Source: Vreelandella stevensii S18214 (GTDB lineage Bacteria; Pseudomonadota; Gammaproteobacteria; Pseudomonadales; Halomonadaceae). From it: a stretch of DNA of 64,000 nt. Each line of letters opens with the position of its first letter. Within the stretch, counting starts at the first letter, position 1. The stretch lies in assembly GCF_000275725.1 (NCBI RefSeq), contig NZ_AJTS01000010.1, positions 112,763 to 176,762 of the forward strand, read 5' to 3'. A model generated the notes under the pieces. It had not been told where the DNA came from, did not search any database, and saw only the letters and a program-made list of their open reading frames with translations. Shown here one piece after another: positions 43,164 through 51,656 of this stretch. Position numbers and translations under genes: made by a program.

Positions 43164-44483
43164 ATGAGTGAGACAACCACTGCCACCATTGCTCGGCTCT
43201 CTACCACTGAGCCGGGCTTCCACCGCCAGCTGGATACGCTGCTGGACTGGGAGGGCGTGTCCGATAGCGCCGTGCAGGCCCGTGTCGATGAAATACTGGC
43301 GGACGTCAAACAGCGCGGTGATCAGGCCGTCATCGATGCCACCAACCGCTTCGATCGGCTGGCCGTCGACTCCATGGAGCAACTGCGCCTGTCGCCTGAG
43401 CAGTTGAAAACGGCGTATGAGGGGCTGCCGTCGGAACAGCGTGAAGCGCTGGCCGTGGCAGCGGAGCGCATTCGTCGCTACCACGAGCGGCAGAAGCCGG
43501 AGTCCTGGCAGTATCAAGAGGCCGATGGCACGGTGCTGGGACAAAAGGTGACGCCACTGGACCGCGCTGGTATCTATGTGCCGGGCGGCAAGGCGGCCTA
43601 TCCTTCTTCGGTACTGATGAATGCGATACCCGCCCACGTGGCTGGCGTGCGTGAGATCGTCATGGTGGTGCCGACCCCTGACGGTGTGCTGAACGATCTG
43701 GTGCTGGCGGCGGCACACCTGGCCGGTGTCGATCATGTCTTCACCATCGGTGGGGCGCAGGCCGTTGCAGCCTTGGCTTATGGCACCCAGAGCGTACCCC
43801 GTGTCGACAAGATCGTGGGCCCCGGCAATATTTACGTGGCCACCGCCAAGCGTGCGGTCTTCGGGCAGGTAGGTATCGACATGATTGCCGGGCCGTCAGA
43901 AATCATGGTGGTCTCCGATGGGCAGACCGACCCTGATTGGTTGGCCATGGATCTGTTCTCCCAGGCTGAGCATGATGAAGATGCCCAGGCGATTCTGGTC
44001 AGTTGGGACGCCGAGCACCTGGATGCCGTCGCGGCTTCCATCGAACGGCTGCTGCCTACGCTGGAGCGCGAGGAGATTGCGCGTGCTTCGCTCAAGCGCC
44101 GGGGGGCGCTGATTCTCTGTCAGCACCCGGCCGACGCCGTCGAGATGATCAATCGCATAGCGCCGGAGCACCTGGAGCTTTCCGTGGCCGAGCCCGAGGC
44201 GTGGCTAGAGGAGATCCGCCATGCAGGCGCCATCTTCATGGGGCGTCATACGTCGGAGGCCTTGGGTGACTACTGCGCGGGCCCCAATCACGTACTGCCG
44301 ACGTCCGGCACGGCGCGCTTCTCGTCACCGCTGGGGGTTTATGACTTCCAGAAGCGCTCTTCGATCATTCACTGCTCTCCTGAAGGAGCGTCCGAACTGG
44401 GCAAAGTGGCGTCGGTCCTCGCCCGAGGCGAATACCTGACGGCCCATGCACGCTCGGCCGAGTATCGTATTCGCAGCAAGTAA
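43164..44483 (+). CDS. hisD: Histidinol dehydrogenase
   Basis: Zinc enzyme of 439 residues that makes histidine from histidinol in two NAD-dependent oxidations. [31 protein letters not shown] and [16 protein letters not shown] (zinc ligands Q and H) are typical, with [19 protein letters not shown] in the last part. It follows hisG and ends next to convergent algW. The hisC gene that follows hisD in Pseudomonas is not present here. Confidence 0.98.
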   Translation: MSETTTATIARLSTTEPGFHRQLDTLLDWEGVSDSAVQARVDEILADVKQRGDQAVIDATNRFDRLAVDSMEQLRLSPEQLKTAYEGLPSEQREALAVAAERIRRYHERQKPESWQYQEADGTVLGQKVTPLDRAGIYVPGGKAAYPSSVLMNAIPAHVAGVREIVMVVPTPDGVLNDLVLAAAHLAGVDHVFTIGGAQAVAALAYGTQSVPRVDKIVGPGNIYVATAKRAVFGQVGIDMIAGPSEIMVVSDGQTDPDWLAMDLFSQAEHDEDAQAILVSWDAEHLDAVAASIERLLPTLEREEIARASLKRRGALILCQHPADAVEMINRIAPEHLELSVAEPEAWLEEIRHAGAIFMGRHTSEALGDYCAGPNHVLPTSGTARFSSPLGVYDFQKRSSIIHCSPEGASELGKVASVLARGEYLTAHARSAEYRIRSK

Positions 44484-44492
44484 GGTATGGGG

Positions 44493-44513
44493 GAGCGGCT
44501 TCAGGAGCCGCTC
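44493..44513. other. Hairpin at the hisD-algW junction
   Basis: GAGCGGCT and AGCCGCTC (44493-44500 and 44506-44513) form a perfect 8-bp stem with a five-base loop. It covers the algW stop codon and sits 9 bases after hisD. Neither side has a T-run. It may be a weak bidirectional terminator. Confidence 0.5.
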
Positions 44514-45745
44514 TGCCGATCTTCGGACGTCGCATTGGTGGGCACGGGGCGCTCGCCCACTTCCAGGGTGACCTCCATGCGCTCACCGCTGCGCACGATG
44601 GTCAGCGGAAGCCTGGTGCCCGGTGGGATAGAGGCAATTTCGCTCATGGTGGCGCGTGCATCCATGATCACCTGATCATCGATGGAGAGCAGCACATCGC
44701 CAGGCTGAAGCCCTGCCTCGGCTGCAGGGCCGCCGCTGACCACGCCGGCCACGATGACGCCTTGGGGAGTGCGCAGCCCAAACGAGGCGGCCAGTTCCCG
44801 CGATAGCGCCTGAGCCTCGATGCCCAGCCAGCCGCGAATCACCCGTCCACGGGTGACCAGTTCGTCGAGGATGCTGTGGGCAAGGTTGGCCGGAATGGCG
44901 AAGCCTATTCCCTGTGAGCCTCCCGAGCGTGAAAAGATCGCCGTATTGATGCCTACCAGTGCACCGTCAGGGTTGACCAGTGCTCCGCCTGAGTTGCCCG
45001 GGTTGATGGCCGCGTCGGTTTGGATGAAATCTTCATAGGCATTCAACCCCAAGTGGCTGCGCCCCGTAGCGCTGATGATGCCCATGGTCACCGTCTGCCC
45101 CACGCCGAAGGGGTTGCCTATTGCCAGCGCCACATCGCCCACGGCCACTTCCTTCGAGTCAGCCAGTTCGATCACGGGCAGGTTGTCCAGTTGAATGCGC
45201 AACACTGCCAGATCGCTTTCCGGGTCGGTGCCAATCACTTGAGCCAGTGTTTCGCGGCCGTCGCGCAGCGCCACTTGTATCTGGTCGGCGCCGCTGATCA
45301 CGTGATGATTGGTAAGCACATAGCCGTCGTCACTGACGATGACCCCGGAACCCAGGCTGGACAGCATGCGTTGGTGGGTCGTGGCGTCGTCACCGCCGAA
45401 AAATTGCTGGAAGAACGGGTCAGACATCAGCGGGTGCTGGTCCCGCGACACGATGCGCGACGAATAAATGTTGACCACCGCTGGCGCGGCCTGGTTGACG
45501 GCGTTGGCGTAGCTGGCAGGCCCCTGGCTACGCGTAAGTGGCGCGGCCTGGCGTATTTCGGGGGCGGGCCGGTTGGCCGTCGACTCGCTATTGGTCGCGA
45601 CCAGCGCTGGCTGGGGCTCTACGCTGGCAGGGGGAGATTGACGAAACGGGTTGGGAATCTGTTGAGGGAAGGCCAGCAGAATGACTGCGGCCAGCAGAAG
45701 GCCCGTGGTAATGGGCCAGAGATAGGGCAGCACAAGGCGGTGCAT
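44501..45745 (-). CDS. algW: Periplasmic serine endoprotease AlgW/DegS type
   Basis: HtrA-family protease of 414 residues, anchored by an N-terminal helix (about residues 10-26). The catalytic triad is H148 (TNHHVI), D178 (ESDLAV) and S252 (GNSGGALV). One PDZ domain follows, which fits DegS/AlgW rather than two-PDZ DegP. These enzymes cleave an anti-sigma factor (RseA/MucA) when outer-membrane proteins misfold. The linker between helix and protease is unusually long (about 55 residues, Pro/Ala-rich). In Pseudomonas algW is also close to hisD. Confidence 0.92.
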   Translation of the reverse strand: MHRLVLPYLWPITTGLLLAAVILLAFPQQIPNPFRQSPPASVEPQPALVATNSESTANRPAPEIRQAAPLTRSQGPASYANAVNQAAPAVVNIYSSRIVSRDQHPLMSDPFFQQFFGGDDATTHQRMLSSLGSGVIVSDDGYVLTNHHVISGADQIQVALRDGRETLAQVIGTDPESDLAVLRIQLDNLPVIELADSKEVAVGDVALAIGNPFGVGQTVTMGIISATGRSHLGLNAYEDFIQTDAAINPGNSGGALVNPDGALVGINTAIFSRSGGSQGIGFAIPANLAHSILDELVTRGRVIRGWLGIEAQALSRELAASFGLRTPQGVIVAGVVSGGPAAEAGLQPGDVLLSIDDQVIMDARATMSEIASIPPGTRLPLTIVRSGERMEVTLEVGERPVPTNATSEDRQSGS

Positions 45746-45781
45746 GCAAGCATTCCTCAGCGGATGGCGGTCTTCAGCAGG

Positions 45782-45796
45782 TCGCGAGGTTCGCGA
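45782..45796. other. TCGCGA repeat in the algW-nif3 divergent region
   Basis: TCGCGA occurs twice, three bases apart (TCGCGAGGTTCGCGA). Each copy is itself a palindrome, giving a 15-base near-palindrome. It lies 37 bases from the algW start and could be an operator or chance. Confidence 0.3.
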
Positions 45797-45884
45797 TAAC
45801 GTGCAGCGAGTTTACAATGGAGGTTATGGTAACACTTAACGCCTCGCTTCCCCACGGGGCAGTGGCAACAATTAAGGAGACCAC

Positions 45885-46646
45885 GTGAACCATCGCGATC
45901 AACTCGTCGCTGCATGTGACCACCAGCTCCGCGCTGGTCAATTCAAGGATTACACCATCAATGGCCTGCAAGTCGAGGGGCGAGAGACGGTTCGGCGGGT
46001 CATGACCGGCGTGACGGCCTGCCAGGCGTTGCTCGACGAGGCGGTGGCCTGGCAGGCGGATATGGTGCTGGTACATCACGGCTATTTCTGGAAGAACGAG
46101 CCAGTAGCGATTACCGGGATGAAGCAGAAGCGCATCAAGACGCTAATAGCCCACGATATGAGTTTGCTGGCGTATCACTTGCCGCTGGACGCCCATGCAG
46201 AGCTGGGCAATAACGCCGAATTGGCGCGGCGCCTGGGATGGAAGGTCGAGGGGTGTCTGGACGGCGAGCTGGGCGAAGGGTTGTTGTGGTCCGGGCGTCT
46301 GGTGACGCCGCAGCCGCTGACCACGTTGGCCGATCAATTGAGCCACACCCTTCAGCGTCAGGCGCTGGTCGTCGAGGCGCCGCTGGCGGGGCCAGTGGAG
46401 CGAATTGCCTGGTGCACGGGTGGGGCCCAGGACATGATCACGGCTGCCCACCAAGCAGGTGCTCAGGTATTCGTGTCAGGGGAGATTTCCGAACGCACTA
46501 CGCACCTGGCGCGTGAGCTGGGTATTCATTACATCGCGGCAGGGCACCATGCTACCGAGCGTTACGGGGTGCAGGCCTTGGGCGAGTGGTTGGCGAGCCA
46601 GTTCGATGTCGAGCATCGTTTCGTGGATATCGACAACCCGGCCTGA
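45885..46646 (+). CDS. Nif3/YbgI family metal-binding hydrolase-like protein
   Basis: Protein of 253 residues of the Nif3-like (GTP cyclohydrolase I type 2-like) family. DYTINGLQVEGRETVRRVMTGVTAC and VLVHHGYFWKNEP carry the conserved di-metal histidines, and the C-terminal segment has GHHATERYGVQALGEWL. Homologues form hexameric toroids; the role is not settled. It starts with GTG behind AAGGAG. It converges on zapG. Confidence 0.9.
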   Translation: MNHRDQLVAACDHQLRAGQFKDYTINGLQVEGRETVRRVMTGVTACQALLDEAVAWQADMVLVHHGYFWKNEPVAITGMKQKRIKTLIAHDMSLLAYHLPLDAHAELGNNAELARRLGWKVEGCLDGELGEGLLWSGRLVTPQPLTTLADQLSHTLQRQALVVEAPLAGPVERIAWCTGGAQDMITAAHQAGAQVFVSGEISERTTHLARELGIHYIAAGHHATERYGVQALGEWLASQFDVEHRFVDIDNPA

Positions 46647-46667
46647 CTCGGAGAAAAGTGACGTGCG

Positions 46668-46693
46668 ACCAGGGCGCTCAGGGGCGCCCTGGT
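46668..46693. other. Hairpin at the nif3-zapG junction
   Basis: ACCAGGGCGC (46668-46677) pairs perfectly with 46684-46693 across a six-base loop. The 10-bp stem lies between the two convergent stops, with no T-run on either strand. Confidence 0.5.
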
Positions 46694-46702
46694 GAGCGTA
46701 GA

Positions 46703-47146
46703 TCAGTAGCGTGGGGGTTGCGCAAGCGTATCGCTGTCTGATTTCTGATGCTCTTTCAGCCCGAAGTCTTCGGAAAGCGTGCCGTTCTTGCCAGCCGCGT
46801 AATCGCGGGGCATGGCAAGGTCGGCATCGTTTTCTGCCGTGGCCGCTGCTTTGTGATGGGAGGCCTTGACGCTGGTGAGCTGCCATTGAGCCGCCTCGTC
46901 GGCGATCTGGACTTCGATTTGGTCCGCCTCCTGACGAATGCTGTCAAGACGTTGCTGGATGCCCGTCAGGCTGCTGCCCATGGCTTGTTTAAGTTCCGCG
47001 ATCTTGTGCTCGCGCTCCAGTAGCGTTTGCTTCAGCGCAGCCATGTCTTTCTCGCTCTTGCTGAACAGGCGATAGCAGGCAAGGCCAATGAGAAAGCCAA
47101 CGACGAGACCTACAACGGCAAAAATGATTGGCGAGCTTGCTTCCAC
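46703..47146 (-). CDS. zapG: Z-ring-associated membrane protein ZapG/YhcB (DUF1043)
   Basis: Inner-membrane protein of about 147 residues. An N-terminal transmembrane helix (SPIIFAVVGLVVGFLIGLACYRLF) is followed by a long coiled coil and a variable tail. YhcB is linked to cell division and envelope growth. A GTG at 47146 is chosen: GGGAGA lies six bases upstream and the helix then starts at once; a longer frame begins at 47176. The call rests on the architecture and on being divergent to zapE, as in E. coli. Confidence 0.82.
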   Translation of the reverse strand: MEASSPIIFAVVGLVVGFLIGLACYRLFSKSEKDMAALKQTLLEREHKIAELKQAMGSSLTGIQQRLDSIRQEADQIEVQIADEAAQWQLTSVKASHHKAAATAENDADLAMPRDYAAGKNGTLSEDFGLKEHQKSDSDTLAQPPRY

Positions 47147-47164
47147 GGTATTCTCCCTGATAGT

Positions 47165-47199
47165 GGTGCGCGCCATGTCATCGATGGCATGGCGTCACC
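47165..47199. other. Long near-perfect palindrome between zapG and zapE
   Basis: A dyad centred on ATCGAT (47171-47194, with CGCCATG and CATGGCG arms) has 11 Watson-Crick pairs and one T-G mismatch. With a one-base bulge it extends through GGTG (47165-47168) and CACC (47196-47199). It begins 18 bases from the zapG start, on the non-coding side. It may be an operator or a structured leader of zapG mRNA. Confidence 0.65.
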
Positions 47200-47286
47200 G
47201 ATCGCATGGCTGCATGGTCAGCCCCATTATAGGCGCGTCACGGCTGGTTGGGTCAATCCGCTCATGCGCTTAGCGCTCAGTCGGCG

Positions 47287-47292
47287 TATAAT
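47287..47292 (+). promoter_or_regulatory. Consensus -10 box upstream of zapE
   Basis: TATAAT is a perfect -10 hexamer, 92 bases before the zapE start, but I see no good -35 at 16-18 bases. It is a candidate promoter element for zapE only. Confidence 0.4.
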
Positions 47293-47383
47293 TAGGCTCT
47301 TTTTATCGGTCAGGCCGGTGCTCGGCGGATGTGCAGGTGCGCGTCGATGCATACGCCTGGCTACGCGCTGCGGGAGCATTTTA

Positions 47384-48565
47384 ATGTCATCAGTATCTGC
47401 ACGTCAGGCGTCTGAACACCCCCATCGCTTGACGCCACTGGAGCGTTATCAGCAGGATTTGACGCGCAGTGACTTTCAATACGACCCGGCTCAGGAGCAG
47501 GCGGTCAAGCATCTTCAGCGTCTTTACGATGACCTGCTGTCGACCACCACCACCGTGCCCAAAGCAGTGGTCGCCAGTAAAGGCTTGAAGGCGAAGATGG
47601 CGGGGCTGCTGGGCAAGCGCAGCGAGCCAGACAAGCCCCCGGTGCCCCAGGTGAAGGGGCTCTACTTTTGGGGTGGGGTCGGACGTGGCAAGACCTACCT
47701 GGTGGATACGTTTTATGACGCCTTGCCCTTCCCTGAAAAAATGCGCACGCACTTTCATCGGTTCATGCAGCGGGTGCATAACGAGCTGACGCACTACAAG
47801 GGCGAGAAGAACCCGCTGACGCTGATTGCCGGCAAGTTTGCAACCGAAGCCAGGGTGATCTGCTTCGACGAATTTTTCGTCAAGGACATCACGGATGCCA
47901 TGATCCTGGCCAATCTCATGGAGGCGCTGTTCGAGCGTGGTGTCGTGCTGGTGGCGACCTCCAATATCGTGCCCGACGATCTCTACAAGGATGGTCTGCA
48001 GCGCGCTCGGTTCCTGCCCGCCATCGAACTGGTCAATCGCCACTGTGACGTCGTGAATGTAGACTCCGGCATCGATTATCGGTTACGGGCGCTGGAGCGT
48101 GCGGAGATCTTCCATGCGCCGCTGGATGAGGCTGCCGACCAGGAGCTGGCGCGCAGCTTCAAGGAGATTGCCGGTCATGCGGGAGAAGAGGGCGCGCCGC
48201 TGGAAATCAACCATCGAGTATTGAAGACGCGTCGACTTCATGAGGATGTCGTCTGGTTCGAATTTGCCGAACTGTGCGATGGGCCGCGTAGCCAGAACGA
48301 CTATATCGAGCTTGCTCGAGAGTTTCATAGCGTGCTGGTGGCCAATGTGCCGCGCATGGATGCCAAGAGCGACGATCAGGCGCGCCGCTTCATCAATATG
48401 GTGGACGAGTTTTATGATCGGGGCGTCAAGCTCTTGATGTCGGCAGAAGTGCCCGTCGAGTCGCTTTACAGTGATGGCAAGCTAACGTTTGAATTTCAGC
48501 GGACGCTGTCGCGCTTGCAGGAGATGCAGTCGCGGGAGTATCTGGCGCTGCCGCACAAACCCTGA
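47384..48565 (+). CDS. zapE: Cell division protein ZapE (AFG1-family ATPase)
   Basis: AFG1-family P-loop ATPase of 393 residues that affects Z-ring stability in E. coli. Walker A GGVGRGKTYLVD and the acidic Walker B VICFDEFFVKDITDAM are clear. MRTHFHRFMQRVH and TSNIVPDDLYKDGLQRARFLPAI are family segments. ATG 47384 follows GGGAGC; a longer upstream frame has no family match. It lies upstream of rplM, the E. coli order. Confidence 0.93.
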   Translation: MSSVSARQASEHPHRLTPLERYQQDLTRSDFQYDPAQEQAVKHLQRLYDDLLSTTTTVPKAVVASKGLKAKMAGLLGKRSEPDKPPVPQVKGLYFWGGVGRGKTYLVDTFYDALPFPEKMRTHFHRFMQRVHNELTHYKGEKNPLTLIAGKFATEARVICFDEFFVKDITDAMILANLMEALFERGVVLVATSNIVPDDLYKDGLQRARFLPAIELVNRHCDVVNVDSGIDYRLRALERAEIFHAPLDEAADQELARSFKEIAGHAGEEGAPLEINHRVLKTRRLHEDVVWFEFAELCDGPRSQNDYIELAREFHSVLVANVPRMDAKSDDQARRFINMVDEFYDRGVKLLMSAEVPVESLYSDGKLTFEFQRTLSRLQEMQSREYLALPHKP

Positions 48566-48622
48566 GCGCCTCTGTTGCCTGAGTGCGATGCCAGGGGCGT
48601 GCGAGAAAAGTAAAGATGGCAC

Positions 48623-48651
48623 TTAACTTGTCCACTCTCTTACTGTAGAAT
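48623..48651 (+). promoter_or_regulatory. Candidate promoter of rplM-rpsI
   Basis: TTAACT (48623-48628) and TAGAAT (48646-48651) are separated by 17 bases, followed by a GC-rich discriminator (GCCGCCTCG). That kind of discriminator is common at stringently controlled ribosomal promoters. Confidence 0.6.
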
Positions 48652-48666
48652 GCCGCCTCGCTGTAC

Positions 48667-48691
48667 GTTGTAGCTGTTTTCTGGCTGCAAC
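48667..48691 (+). promoter_or_regulatory. Stem-loop in the rplM leader
   Basis: GTTGTAGC (48667-48674) pairs with GCTGCAAC (48684-48691) over 8 positions, one of them G-U, in the about 110-base leader before rplM. L13 is an autogenous regulator in E. coli, so this could be its target; that is an inference. Confidence 0.4.
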
Positions 48692-48766
48692 CAAAAAGAA
48701 TAGGGATGGTGCTTCGCTACTGTATAGCGTTAGCTACCCAACACACTTAATCTGGTGATTTCATCC

Positions 48767-49195
48767 ATGAAGACGTTCAGTGCTAAGCCGCAGTCCGTCC
48801 AGCGCGACTGGTATGTTGTCGACGCTACGGACAAAACGCTCGGTCGTCTGGCAACCGAGATTGCTCGCCGCCTGCGTGGCAAGCATAAGCCCGAATTTAC
48901 CCCTCACGTTGATACCGGCGACTACATCGTTGTCATCAATGCCGAGAAAGTCCAGGTGACCGGTAACAAGGCGAAGGCCAAGACCTACTACCGCCACACT
49001 GGCTACCCGGGCGGTCTGCGCTCCATGACCTTCGACAAGATGCTGGATCACGCTCCCGAGCGCATCATCGAGTCTGCTGTCAAGGGCATGCTGCCGAAAG
49101 GCCCGCTGGGTCGCGCCATGTATTCCAAGTTGAAAGTGTACGCCGGTGCCGAGCATCCGCATGCTGCCCAGCAGCCGCTTGAACTGAACATCTGA
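48767..49195 (+). CDS. rplM: 50S ribosomal protein L13
   Basis: Protein of 142 residues. [49 protein letters not shown] and the [21 protein letters not shown] segment are unmistakable. It binds 23S rRNA early in 50S assembly. ATG 48767 is chosen over 48755 by comparison with the family start. It is followed by rpsI 13 bases later. Confidence 0.99.
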   Translation: MKTFSAKPQSVQRDWYVVDATDKTLGRLATEIARRLRGKHKPEFTPHVDTGDYIVVINAEKVQVTGNKAKAKTYYRHTGYPGGLRSMTFDKMLDHAPERIIESAVKGMLPKGPLGRAMYSKLKVYAGAEHPHAAQQPLELNI

Positions 49196-49208
49196 GGAAA
49201 TCTTCGCC

Positions 49209-49598
49209 ATGACACAGCAGTATTACGGTACCGGGCGCCGCAAGACTTCCACCGCTCGTGTGTTCCTGAAGCCGGGCTCCGGCAAAATCACTGTCAACAA
49301 TCGTGAGCTCGACGAGTACTTCGGTCGCGTTACCGGTCGCATGGTTGTTCGTCAGCCCCTCGAGCTGACCGAGACCCTGAACCAGTTCGACGTGTATGTG
49401 ACCGTCGAAGGTGGTGGTGGCTCTTCACAAGCTGGCGCCATCCGTCACGGCATCACGCGTGCTCTGATGAACTACAACGAAGACCTGCGCCCGACTCTGC
49501 GCGCCGCTGGCTACGTCACCCGTGACGCACGTCAGGTAGAGCGTAAGAAAGTCGGTCTGCGCAAGGCGCGTCGTCGTCCGCAGTTCTCCAAGCGTTAA
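49209..49598 (+). CDS. rpsI: 30S ribosomal protein S9
   Basis: Protein of 129 residues with the terminal QFSKR tail that reaches the P-site t[20 protein letters not shown] and [35 protein letters not shown]-type segments are conserved. It is co-transcribed with rplM and stopped by a strong terminator. Confidence 0.99.
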   Translation: MTQQYYGTGRRKTSTARVFLKPGSGKITVNNRELDEYFGRVTGRMVVRQPLELTETLNQFDVYVTVEGGGGSSQAGAIRHGITRALMNYNEDLRPTLRAAGYVTRDARQVERKKVGLRKARRRPQFSKR

Positions 49599-49614
49599 TT
49601 TTACGCTATGCGGC

Positions 49615-49648
49615 AAAAACGCCCAGGTCCAGGACCTGGGCGTTTTTT
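49615..49648 (+). terminator. Intrinsic terminator after rpsI
   Basis: AAAACGCCCAGG pairs with CCTGGGCGTTTT around a short loop, followed by further T residues. It ends the rplM-rpsI unit, so petABC needs its own promoter. Confidence 0.93.
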
Positions 49649-49704
49649 ATTGGAATATCAAAAAATTATAGTACCTGTACCACCATGGTCCGGGGCGGTT
49701 GTTC

Positions 49705-49733
49705 TTGTGCAGAGCGCTTTGTTTTTTTAACAT
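49705..49733 (+). promoter_or_regulatory. Candidate promoter of petABC
   Basis: TTGTGC (49705-49710) and TAACAT (49728-49733) are 17 bases apart. The spacer ends in a run of seven T. It is the best match between the rpsI terminator and petA. Confidence 0.45.
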
Positions 49734-49752
49734 AGAGCGTATTTGATATTCG

Positions 49753-49777
49753 TCGCCGCAAGACGCCTTTGCGGCGA
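49753..49777 (+). promoter_or_regulatory. Stem-loop in the petA leader
   Basis: TCGCCGCAA (49753-49761) pairs perfectly with TTGCGGCGA (49769-49777) across a seven-base loop, 29 bases before the petA start. No T-run follows. It may stabilise the petABC mRNA 5' end or regulate translation. Confidence 0.55.
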
Positions 49778-49806
49778 AACGGGTAAGCTGATGGGAGAAA
49801 CCAGAA

Positions 49807-50397
49807 ATGGCAGATAACGGCGTAAACAAAGGCCGGCGCCGTTTCCTCGTGGGCGCCACCTCCGTTGTGGGGGCGGTGGGCGCTGTCGGGGTTGCGGTCC
49901 CCTTTGTGGCATCCTGGCAGCCTAGTGCCAGTGCGTTGGCGGCCGGTGCGCCGGTTCGAGCTAACTTTTCCAAGCTCGAACCGGGGCAGCGTGTCACCAT
50001 CGAGTGGCGCGGGCGGCCGGTATGGATCATCAACCGTACGCCTGAGATGATTGAGCGTACAGAGAGTCTGGACCCGTCTCGCTTGCGGGACCCGGATTCC
50101 GAGGAGGAGCAGCAGCCTGCTTATATCACCGGTCCGTTGCGCTCTGTGCGCCCCGAGGTCGGTGTCATGGTTGGTGTATGTACCCACCTGGGTTGTTCTC
50201 CGCTGTACCGTCCCGAGCCCGAGGCCGCAGTCACAGACAACTGGCCGGGCGGTTTCTTCTGTCCTTGCCATGGTTCGTACTTCGATCTCGCCGGACGCGT
50301 CTTCAATAACGTACCTGCACCCACCAACCTTGAAGTGCCGCCCTATCGTTTCGAGGGTGAGGACATCATCGTTGGTGAAGACGAGGAGGCCGCGTAA
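49807..50397 (+). CDS. petA: Ubiquinol-cytochrome c reductase iron-sulphur (Rieske) subunit
   Basis: Protein of 196 residues that moves electrons from ubiquinol to cytochrome c1. A twin-arginine-like N-terminus (GRRRFLVGA) precedes the membrane anchor. The 2Fe-2S ligands are C125, H127 in CTHLGC and C152, H155 in CPCHG. The stop overlaps petB (TAATG). Confidence 0.97.
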   Translation: MADNGVNKGRRRFLVGATSVVGAVGAVGVAVPFVASWQPSASALAAGAPVRANFSKLEPGQRVTIEWRGRPVWIINRTPEMIERTESLDPSRLRDPDSEEEQQPAYITGPLRSVRPEVGVMVGVCTHLGCSPLYRPEPEAAVTDNWPGGFFCPCHGSYFDLAGRVFNNVPAPTNLEVPPYRFEGEDIIVGEDEEAA

Positions 50398-51656
50398 TGG
50401 GTAATCCTAATCGAGTCAAGGCTGAACGCGGCATCATGCGCTGGGTGGACGACCGCTTCCCCGCAACGCAAATGATGCAAGACCACCTCACCAAGTACTA
50501 CGCACCGAAGAACTTCAACTTCCTCTACATCTTTGGTGTATTGGCGTTGCTGGTGCTGGTCAACCAGATTCTGACCGGTGTCTGGCTGACCATGAGCTAC
50601 AACCCCACGGCGGAAGGCGCTTTCCGCTCCGTTGAGTACATCATGCGTGACGTCGAGTACGGCTGGATCATCCGCTATATGCACTCGACTGGCGCCTCTG
50701 CTTTCTTTGTCGTCATTTACATGCATATGTTCCGTGCATTGATGTACGGATCTTACAAGGCTCCGCGTGAGCTGGTCTGGATCTTCGGCATGGCCATCTA
50801 TCTGCTGCTGATGGCAGAGGCCTTCATGGGTTATCTATTGCCCTGGGGTCAGATGTCCTACTGGGGTGCTCAGGTCATCATCTCGCTGTTCGCGACCATT
50901 CCCGGCATTGGCCCGGATCTGGCGCAGTGGATCCGCGGTGACTTCCTGATTTCCGGTATCACGTTGAACCGCTTCTTTGCCCTGCATGTGGTGGCGCTGC
51001 CTATCGTGATTCTGGCGCTGGTCGTGCTGCATATCATTGCCCTGCATGAAGTTGGCTCCAACAACCCTGATGGCATCGAGATCAAGGATAAGAAAGACGA
51101 AACCGGCAAACCGCTGGATGGCATTCCTTTCCATCCGTACTACACCGTGAAGGATCTGGTGGGTGTGGCGGTCTTCCTGTTCGTCTTTGCGGTGGTGCTG
51201 TTCTACTTCCCGGAAGGGGGTGGTTACTTCATCGAGCGTCCCAACTTCGAGCCAGCCAACCCGATGGTAACGCCTGATCACATTGCGCCGGTGTGGTACT
51301 TCACGCCGTTCTATGCCATCTTGCGGGCCATTACCTTCGACTTCCTGGGATTGCGTGCCGAGTTCCTGGGCGTGCTGGCCATGGGTGGCGCCATCGCCAT
51401 TCTGTTCGTACTGCCCTGGTTGGATCGTAGCCCGGTCAAGTCCATGCGTTACAAAGGCTGGTTGTCACGTATTGCGCTCATCATCTTTGCGATCAGCTTT
51501 GTGATCCTGGGTGTTCTGGGTGCCATTCCGGCGACTCCGCTGCGTACGCTGGTGGCCCAGATCTGTACGGTGCTCTACTTCGCCTTCTTCATTCTGATGC
51601 CGGTGTACACCAGTATCGAGAAGACTAAACCCGTTCCTGAAAGGGTGACTGGCTAA
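50397..51656 (+). CDS. petB: Cytochrome b of the bc1 complex
   Basis: Polytopic membrane protein of 419 residues with eight or so helices. GYLLPWGQMSYWGAQVI and MHSTGASAFFVVIYMHMFRALMYG hold haem-ligand histidines, and the PDHIAPVWYFTPFYAILRA segment carries the PEWY-equivalent Qo-site region (here PVWY). The full-length b subunit covers the b6 and subunit IV parts in one gene. Start and stop both overlap neighbours by one base. Confidence 0.97.
   Translation: MGNPNRVKAERGIMRWVDDRFPATQMMQDHLTKYYAPKNFNFLYIFGVLALLVLVNQILTGVWLTMSYNPTAEGAFRSVEYIMRDVEYGWIIRYMHSTGASAFFVVIYMHMFRALMYGSYKAPRELVWIFGMAIYLLLMAEAFMGYLLPWGQMSYWGAQVIISLFATIPGIGPDLAQWIRGDFLISGITLNRFFALHVVALPIVILALVVLHIIALHEVGSNNPDGIEIKDKKDETGKPLDGIPFHPYYTVKDLVGVAVFLFVFAVVLFYFPEGGGYFIERPNFEPANPMVTPDHIAPVWYFTPFYAILRAITFDFLGLRAEFLGVLAMGGAIAILFVLPWLDRSPVKSMRYKGWLSRIALIIFAISFVILGVLGAIPATPLRTLVAQICTVLYFAFFILMPVYTSIEKTKPVPERVTG

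Noticed and set aside
48617-48631. A sigma-54-like motif (TGGCAC-5-TTGT) near the rplM promoter
   Set aside because: It lacks the GC at -12 and overlaps a better sigma-70 pair. Sigma-54 control of ribosomal protein genes would be unusual.
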